Positions 57,390 through 64,000 of a stretch of DNA of 64,000 nucleotides are shown piece after piece. The first letter of the stretch is position 1, and each line of letters opens with the position of its first letter. This DNA is from Chlorokybus atmophyticus (taxonomy: Eukaryota; Streptophyta; Chlorokybophyceae; Chlorokybales; Chlorokybaceae), in assembly GCA_009103225.1 (NCBI GenBank), contig RHPI01003389.1, positions 826,468 through 890,467 of the forward strand, in the 5' to 3' direction. Under the pieces are notes generated by a model. That model made no database searches. It saw only the letters and a list, made by a program, of their open reading frames with translations, and had not been told where the DNA came from. The position numbers and the translations under genes are program-made.

Positions 57390-59223
57390 TGTACAGGTTG
57401 AACTTCAGTTGTGTACAGCATTGCTGACTGCTCCTCCGCAGCTCTGTAGTATGTGTGCAGATTGTAGAGTACATTGCTTTGTTACAACATGCAAACACTT
57501 GGTTGTTTGGTGTTCATAGAGGTTGTATAAATTCTACACAGACGTGCGCATATTAAGTCTGCATGACATGTATGATGTGCCCAGTATACATGTGCCTCCT
57601 ATTGGTATACCTATGTGCCCTTGTGTTGTGTATGTATGTGCATTGGGTAGGCAGCTACGTGTATGGTTTCACGTCAGGGTTTGCAGGTTGCTTGATGCGG
57701 GATTGCTGCTTGCAGTAAATATTTGACTTGCATCATTCAAGTGAGTAGCGCTGACGAGTTCAACTTACCGTATTTACTCTATCAGCCCCCCCCCCCCCCC
57801 CCTCCCCCCCCCCGGGTCGAGTAAAGTCCCCCACCAATGGAAAAGCATTCTCTTAGACTTATTTCTTACTAATAGTGGGGGGAAAGGCCTTGGTAAAAAG
57901 TGGGGGACTACAATTGAGTAAATGCAGTAAGTCAATTCTTCTTTTTATCTGTCATGAACTTCTATTAATGACGCACAGTGTGCTTTACAGCACATGTGCG
58001 TCTGCGTATGCATAAATTGAGAAGGTGCAGTTACGTGTGCGCAAGTCTAAACGCGCAATCACTGTTGACGAGCATGTAAAGCAAATAAATGCGATTTCAT
58101 GCTCAAATCAGCACAGTAGCGAACTGCACAGTGGCGAGGAGGGCAAGGGGTCACCACTTGCGCAGCAGAGGCGTGGTGGTCAGGCCGGGCATCACGCAGG
58201 TGTTCACGTCGACAACGACGCAGACTGACTGGGCCCCGCCGCCACCCAACCTCATCCCCCTGTACGACACAGAAACGACTGCAGGCATGGTCAGTACGCT
58301 AGTCACCGTTAGTAGCTTGTGGACCATATGCAACAGCAGCAGCATGAACTGTAACAGCACAACACAGTCACAGCACCAACAACATGACTGGAAGCAGTCT
58401 AACAAGACAACAACCAACAACACAGTAACAGCGACCACAAAATGACCAACAACATGACAGTAAGCACTGTTACAAGACAGTAGCAGCAAGGACAATGACT
58501 GCATGTGTCGAAGCAGTGATAGTCAGCGAGCGAGCGCCAAATGCTATGACTAGCACCCGTGTATCTTTCGCGCTAAGGCGCGTGCGCAAGGGGAGGGGGG
58601 GGGGGAGTTACGCCAAAACTAAGAGTTTCATCCATTGAGGCTTGAATTGGCGGTTGTGGCAAGGGCTGAAGATCAATTCTCTTGCGTAGTGCTCTCTGAA
58701 TGATTGTGTTACTTGTGTGATGCGTATCACACACGAACGTTAAGCACCGATCCTACCCAAACCAATCAATGGTATGACTTTGTTGAGTAGTGCTGATTGT
58801 CTGTCATGTCATGTCATGTGTGGTAGCCTTAATGATAACGAGCAAGTACTCTATGAGAAGTGCAAAGCAAGACGGCAAATGTACATAATAGGCGAGGCTA
58901 GCATACGGATGAAAACATCCACTTTACAGTTGTTACATGTGAGCAGCAAGACATGTCTCACACTCTTGTGCGTGTCACAACCTCATGTATCTCATATATT
59001 ATACACCACTCAACCATTTGCTCATAATTCCAGTGTGAGTCTGGCTTACTCATCTAAGCACACAATACCGCTTTACCCAGCTGTACGCACACAACACCGG
59101 TGACCTTCTTATTGTTACTAGACTGGCTTATCCGTGCTACTAGACTAGCTTATCCGTGCTGAGCCTGAGCAATACAAGCACATGTGTAGGTATGTCCGTT
59201 TGCCAGGTGCAACAACTTCACTT
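57390..59223. other. Intergenic between convergent kinase and RPA43-like genes
   Basis: Contains a small MITE (57768-57927), a poly-C block, a G-run near 58593-58605, and CAACA-rich sequence at 58320-58460. ORFs up to 118 codons on both strands are unrecognised and low in complexity. No gene supported. Confidence 0.5.
57768..57927. mobile_element. Short TA-flanked MITE
   Basis: 160-base element with inverted ends CCGTATTTACTC / GAGTAAATGCAG (10 of 12 paired) flanked by TA (57766-57767 and 57928-57929). Just inside are a poly-C block and GGGGGACTAC, which also pair roughly. The ends resemble those of the element at 41042-41409, so both may use the same transposase family. No ORF. Confidence 0.75.
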
Positions 59224-60636
59224 CTAAAGACCTGCCAGGTGCGCGGCTATTGCTGCAGCCTTATGACTGAGCTTTAGCGGTGCGTGCGTGATGTTGCCGG
59301 TGCGTGGCTCGGTCAAAGAACCCATGATGTGCACGAAGTCATCATCCACATTGACTCTGTTGCAAAAGGTGATCAAGCAGCGTTAGTTCCTGCCGTACAC
59401 AAGGGGGGCAGGAAGTCAGCACCCAAGCAAGTTACTCACTGTGCGGCGATAAACACGACGTCAGAGGCTTCCCCAATCTGATGCGAGCTGTCTCGCTGGT
59501 CCTGCCAGCAACTCTGTGTCTGGTTGTATCTAAGTGCAGGCCTTAAGCTGTCGGCAGGAATAGTGCTGCTGAAGACTCCCAGCACAAGTAGCCCGATGAA
59601 GTCAGCAGATACAGTTGTCACCTTTCCAGCTGCAACCAAGACAAACAAGTGCATTGGACATAAAGCTACGTGAACTGGCTGTGCTGTGACAATGCAAGAC
59701 TGGACAGCAGGTTATGCACACGTATGTGCTCAACAAGATGCACTGCAGATGCCGTACCGAGGCGGCTGCCGACGACGGGCGTGAACAGCAGGAAGGTAGC
59801 CGTCATCTGGACGCGGAAATATGGGTTAATTCCTGGCAGCAGCGGGATATCCTTGCTCGCCAACTTCTCATCGGAATAGGCAAGCACCACCCCTCCAAGC
59901 CCGTTGTTGTACCTGTTGCGAACGCGTGTGACAACCTTGCTTGCAGCCAAGGCATTCAATGCATGAGACCATTGCTTTGTACAGCTGCGTACAGCGATTT
60001 GACCTTGAGCGCGCACGTACTCAAACAGATCGTGGCACCAGTTTGACATCTACAAGGAGCAGTACCCCGCCTCCCCCCAACACACACCGTTGTACATAAC
60101 AATGTCTACAGCAGTGCGTGGCGACATCAAGTTACTTGATAAGTAGAGCATAAGTAGAGCATATGCATAGATGGCGCAATATGTTGAGCAAAAACAAGCG
60201 TTGTGAAGAAAGACCGCTTTCAAGCTGTGCAACCATCCACATGTGCAATGCTTGGAACATGCACTTGCAACTTGCAGGCGTTTCCAATGCGTGCTTTACA
60301 CATTTATGCTACATTACATGAACAGCCCAAGGAGGTGTCCGTAACTCAGGTATGCACAGAGTTTTGTTATGCTATGAAGCACGACTCACGTACAGCAGGG
60401 CAAACGCACCGCATGAGCAGCTTGTTGAGATGGCTCCGCAGCCCAGCAGCAAAGCGCGGGCCAGCGTGGGACGGGTGCATGTCAACCCGCAGGCTGGCGG
60501 TGACCTCCCGCAGCCACGATGAGTTTGGACCCTCCACATTGGCTTCATCAGCGCCCTGCTCACTCAATCCAACCCTCCCGCTCCCGGATGCCCCCCCATT
60601 GTTGTGCAGCAGCTCCAGCTCCCTCACCGCTGACAT
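59224..60636 (-). CDS. RNA polymerase I subunit RPA43-like protein
   Basis: Likely counterpart of Pol I subunit RPA43 (paralogue of Pol II RPB7), part of the stalk that contacts RRN3. Exons 60410-60636, 59758-59912, 59440-59629, 59224-59356 have matching phases. The RPB7-like N-terminal fold is seen as VDMHPSHAGPRFAAGLRSHL, then RYNNGLGGVVLAYSDEKLA (splice at the R), and PYFRVQMTATFLLFTPVVG. The OB-fold part starts GKVTTVSADFIGLLVLGVF, the standard KV...IG.LV.G.FN pattern of RPA43. The end is FVHIMGSLTEPRTGN and a short tail to TAG. The total, about 234 residues, is short for RPA43, so upstream coding exons may exist (see 60713-61700). The start ATG at 60636 is the least certain point. Confidence 0.75.
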
Positions 60637-60663
60637 TGAAGCGCCTGGTCACAAGCTGATTAG

Positions 60664-60695
60664 CACGGTGGAGTAGTAGTAGTAGTAGTAGTAGT
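60664..60695. repeat. AGT trinucleotide microsatellite
   Basis: About eight copies of AGT/GTA just upstream of the proposed RPA43-like start. Confidence 0.9.
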
Positions 60696-60712
60696 CACAC
60701 GCACAAAACCAC

Positions 60713-61700
60713 ACTACAATGCCTAAAAACTCACAGCCGGGCCGTTGGCAGAGCCTGGCTGTCCCCACGCATTCAGATTGCTAGTCCTCTGCAAGTAACA
60801 GCACGGGGTACCGTATCAGTGCTGAAAATGCAGTGCATGGTCTTCACCACGTTCTGAGCGACTCAAAAACTGCCCGCATGCAGAACCTGGTCTAATAATT
60901 ACTACTTACGCAACCGCTTGCAGTTAACATGCAACACTACTTATGTATCCACAACACAAGCGCATACATCAAAGCCCATTGATGTACATGTACGTTGGTG
61001 AAGATGTTCAGCACGCTCTTCAGCCCGGTTTTACAAACTACACTCCAAGCAAGCGCCGGCAGCAGTAGCAGTAGTACCTGATGACGTCCCTTCCCACCGA
61101 AGCCTTGCGCGACCTGCCGCCGCACTTGTAGGGGAGGTTGCTAAGCCTGTAGAGTAAATGGGGGAGCAGCTGGCCTCAAGTACAAACGATGCCACCCCCG
61201 TCAGCGATAACCCCCAGCACCGCCTCCGCCGCCGCCACCAGCGACTTTTCGCCTGATTGGCTGGGCGTCGCGCAGTGCGGTGTCCTAACAGAACCGCGCT
61301 GGCGGGCATCGCACTGCGTCTGCTGGGGCCAGGCCATGCCAGGCCAGGCAGGCCAGGCAGGCCAGGTAGGCTGAGAGGCTGCCTGCGCTCAAATTATGCT
61401 CTTGCCTAAGGATGTGCACGGAAGCCGGCTGACGACGGTGCGAAGGAGCTAGAGAAGGCGGGTGAAAGGGGTTGCTGCTGCCTGCTGCCTGCAATGCTGT
61501 CGCGCTGCTGTAGGTAGTGTGCCCTGCATTTTGCGTGAATGTCGTCGGTCCTGGGTGAGCTTCAGGATTGTGCAAGACGCTGCGGGTACCTCTTACCAGC
61601 ATCGTAGTGGGCGACATTGGGGGCAAACGGGTCATCCGGCGTCGCAGCTGCTTTCACCCCTAACGACATTGTCATCATCCCATCTTCAATGTGCTGCAGC
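60713..61700 (-). other. Possible minus-strand exons of unknown gene or 5' part of the RPA43-like gene
   Basis: Three exon-like stretches have good splice sites: about 61607-61700 (encoding HIEDGMMTMSLGVKAAATPD then DPFAPNVAHYDA), about 61080-61165 (LSNLPYKCGGRSRKASVGRD in one frame) and about 60735-60790 (TSNLNAWGQPGSANGPA). The second and third join in phase as DVIRTSNLNAW, but the first and second do not join in the best frame. The next in-frame exon would end quickly at about 60612. I recognise no domain. They may be 5' exons of the RPA43-like gene, a separate small gene, or chance. Confidence 0.3.
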
Positions 61701-62571
61701 AAGCTTGACCGGGATCAGCGATTGAGTGCGCCAGCCTGCTTCAGAGGCCCTTGCTTGATCATGCGAGGATCGTGCCGGCTCCTACGTGCTGGTAAGTCGC
61801 AGTCTACTAAAGTTCGCCTTCGTTTCACTGACATGCATTCTGGACGCATCCTTAACAGCTGCATTCTGGTGATTGATGATCGTGCCTCATGCATCCAAAC
61901 AGGCTTACATTTTTTCTGGCCCTTGTCTCACACCTCACACTGTGTGATTTGTGAACATCCATGTTGTCTGTGCTACCTTGCTGAAGTTTGAGAATGACAT
62001 AGAGTGACCTTACGTGCCGTGTGTTCGGAGATTGTCAGTAGCCATGCGTCCTCCTCAAGTGATGAAAGCGTAAGGTGGCTGACAGCCGTGCACTTGCAAA
62101 AAGGAATGCGTGATACGCCATTGGCGAATGCGAAGGGATGGCAGGTGTGTATCACACAGCAGCTGGTTTGCATGTAGGCTGTGAGGCTGACTGCTTGTAT
62201 GTTTTGTTACCTTTGCTCGTGTTCAGTGGCGATTGGCGATGGGTGAGAAAGCTCATGTCCGTTCCAAGTTGCCTGATATGTTAAGAAGATCGCAACAGTC
62301 AGGTAGTAAACACAATGCTTACTATCTGTCTGGTCATGTAGTCAGATGCATTGTTGTGCTTTTGTCACGCAGTTGTTTGTCAAGCCATGCACTAAATGTG
62401 ACTTGCGTTACAGATTGCAGTGCAACTGGCAATATTGGCCGCAAAGATTGCTCGATTTGACATCGCACATGAGCGGTATGTAACTCCATTCTGTTTTCTA
62501 TTCACAGCGCCTGGCATAGCGTTGCCAGATGCGGGTTTTTGCGTACCTGGCAGAGGCCATATAGTTGTTAG
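61689..62571 (+). CDS. Small gene of unknown function (weak model)
   Basis: Exons 61689-61791, 62005-62144 and 62227-62302 join in phase and encode MCCSKLDRDQRLSAPACFRG..., then SSSSDESVRWLTAVHLQKGM and LANAKGWQ, then WRLAMGEKAHVRSKLPDMLR. The following exon at 62414 either ends with TGA at about 62460 or, in another frame, reads IAVQLAILAAKIARFDIAHE and continues to a stop near 62571. No family is recognised. The Cys/Arg-rich, acid-poor start could be an organelle signal. It overlaps head-to-head with the minus-strand exon candidate at 61607-61700, so at most one of the two starts is likely right. Confidence 0.3.
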
Positions 62572-63912
62572 TTAAGTGCGACTTCATAACACAAGCGGAC
62601 ATATTACTTTGCTGTGCGTTCGTGCCAATTATTTCCAACCCTTTTTAGTAAGCTGCAATGATCAGATGTTGCTCACAACTCGCGTACACCTGGCACTGCA
62701 CCACACTCTCAAAGAGATGACCTTTTATGAGAGTACATGGCAAGTGCAGTTTTCTGGTTTATAAGTAGCTATATTATTAATCATCGATCATAATATGGTT
62801 TATAGTGTCCAACATATATTATATAGCTCATACTCATGACATATGCGATGATGGTAAATGCTGGAGATCAAAAACAATCACAAAATTTCTTCATCATGCA
62901 CGATGTAATATGGTACATGTTTTATACAGCCTACCTGGGCATAAAGCATAACAATATGTGGTATACATTTGATAGAACACCTCACAAATTTCTTATTGCC
63001 GACCACAACCAAACGTGTGCACGAAGGACTCGTTTTATGGAAGGTCTTCTCCTTGCCGCAATGTGATGGGTGAGAAAAAGGCCTTTTAAAAAACCATGCG
63101 GTGCACATTATGTGATAATGGCAATAAGTATATACACTCGTATGAAGGGTATCATGTTAAGCAGATTGCATCATTGAACATGCACTATCTTTAAAGCGCA
63201 TAATACGCATGGCAGGGGGATTGCTTATGTACGATTAATTAGTATGAACTATGGCAAAATGTGCCATGTCGCATTACACATATAATAGACAGTGCGGTAT
63301 GTAATATGGTACGGTCATGCTATAAACAATTAAACCGTCAAGACTTGAAACATGCCATCAGTTATTGCACATTACCTACTTCATGATTTACAGACAAACA
63401 CGCTGTTGCAACAAGTCACAATTTGCGACTCACACAAGCACTCTCATGCGGTTGCATAACGTGTGCAACCTATGCAGCATAAGGCAAAGCTGTCCGCATC
63501 ATAATAAGCACTTGCAGCGCGCATCATCATCCTTTGAGTCCAGTCCACGTGTACACCCCCCCCGCAAGATTGCCCGACGTCAGCCTCGTCTGATTCAGAT
63601 CTCTGACAAGGGACCCCTTTGCTTCAGTCTGATTCATTGTTGGGTCCTACTACTACTACTTCACCCACCGTACTGCGCTCAAAGTCATTCACGTAGGCGT
63701 GCTTGTCGCTGTCGCCGTTGCCGTCGCCACTGCTGTTGTCGTGGTCTCTCAAGGCGTGCTGTCGGGTGTTTTCCATTGCACGGAGGTTGAGGGTTTGGGC
63801 GGCGGCGGCGGCGGCGGGCGAGGAGGGAGTGGGAACAAGGGAGGGAGCTCTTGCACAGCTCCGTTGCTAGTGCAGAAGGTAGCGGAGGAGTTGGAGCAGC
63901 AGGGTTGCAGCC
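62572..63912. other. Intergenic; AT-rich then GC-rich leader of the next gene
   Basis: 62770-63360 is AT-rich with no gene. From about 63700 the sequence becomes rich in GGC/GCC repeats (63797-63822), likely the 5' UTR or promoter of the gene starting at 63913. Confidence 0.5.
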
Positions 63913-64000
63913 ATGGCTTGGCGGACGCTCCATCAGGTGTACAACAAGGGCGGCCCCATCGGCCGCCTTGTGCACAACAAGTCTGCGGTCGCCGCCAAGG
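63913..64000 (+). CDS. Start of a gene running off the window
   Basis: ATG in good context (CAGCCATGGC) followed by 29 open codons to the edge: MAWRTLHQVYNKGGP, then IGRLVHNKSAVAAK. The stretch is basic and free of acidic residues, compatible with a mitochondrial presequence. The product cannot be named from so little sequence. Confidence 0.5.
   Translation, partial: MAWRTLHQVYNKGGPIGRLVHNKSAVAAK

Overview
The window is nuclear DNA from a eukaryote, most likely a green alga (Viridiplantae; streptophyte or early-branching green lineage, not resolved from sequence alone). The genes are broken into many short exons with canonical GT-AG introns plus a few GC-AG introns. Several products are of plant type: an ENH1-like plastid protein (PDZ + rubredoxin + membrane anchor), a plant-style MSH4, a MAP3K-epsilon with ARM repeats, a DUF2232-like membrane protein and a plastid-targeted aldo/keto reductase. 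Many introns carry long TG/CA/CG alternating tracts and TGCATGCA runs.

Layout: 114-7842 (+) is most of a kinesin-12 gene whose 5' end lies outside the window. About 8.3-23.6 kb is a nest of decayed Ty3/Gypsy LTR retrotransposons. The outer element is C/A-rich on the + strand. It encodes Gag with zinc knuckles, a retropepsin and, in the same reading frame, a C5 cytosine DNA methyltransferase domain. Its 3' half (RNase H, integrase and a C-terminal PHD finger) resumes at about 20.2 kb. Between the halves sits a second, G/T-rich Gypsy element (Gag-like, protease, RT, RNase H, integrase; about 14.6-19.8 kb) and an LTR-like segment. Partial copies of a roughly 460-bp direct repeat lie at the outer ends. 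All these ORFs are interrupted by stops and frameshifts.

The right-hand part is ordinary gene territory: 24966-26881 (-) F-box protein; 29212-30944 (-) DUF2232/YybS-like plastid membrane protein; 31367-34542 (+) Gfo/Idh/MocA oxidoreductase related to D-galacturonate reductases, divergent from the previous gene; 35091-37256 (+) aldo/keto reductase; 39057-40666 (-) ENH1-like protein; 43200-49238 (-) meiotic mismatch-repair homologue MSH4, with a 718-base assembly gap inside one intron; 50696-57389 (+) MAP3K-epsilon/Cdc7-like kinase; 59224-60636 (-) RNA polymerase I subunit RPA43-like; then a weak unknown gene model and the first codons of a gene running off the right edge. Two small TA-flanked inverted-repeat elements (MITEs) lie between genes.

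The most interesting object is the retrotransposon that carries both a possible chromatin writer (DNA methyltransferase) and a possible chromatin reader (PHD finger). The copy here is dead, but the domain order is readable. Exon boundaries were worked out by hand from splice signals, reading frame and family similarity recalled from memory; no database search was run.
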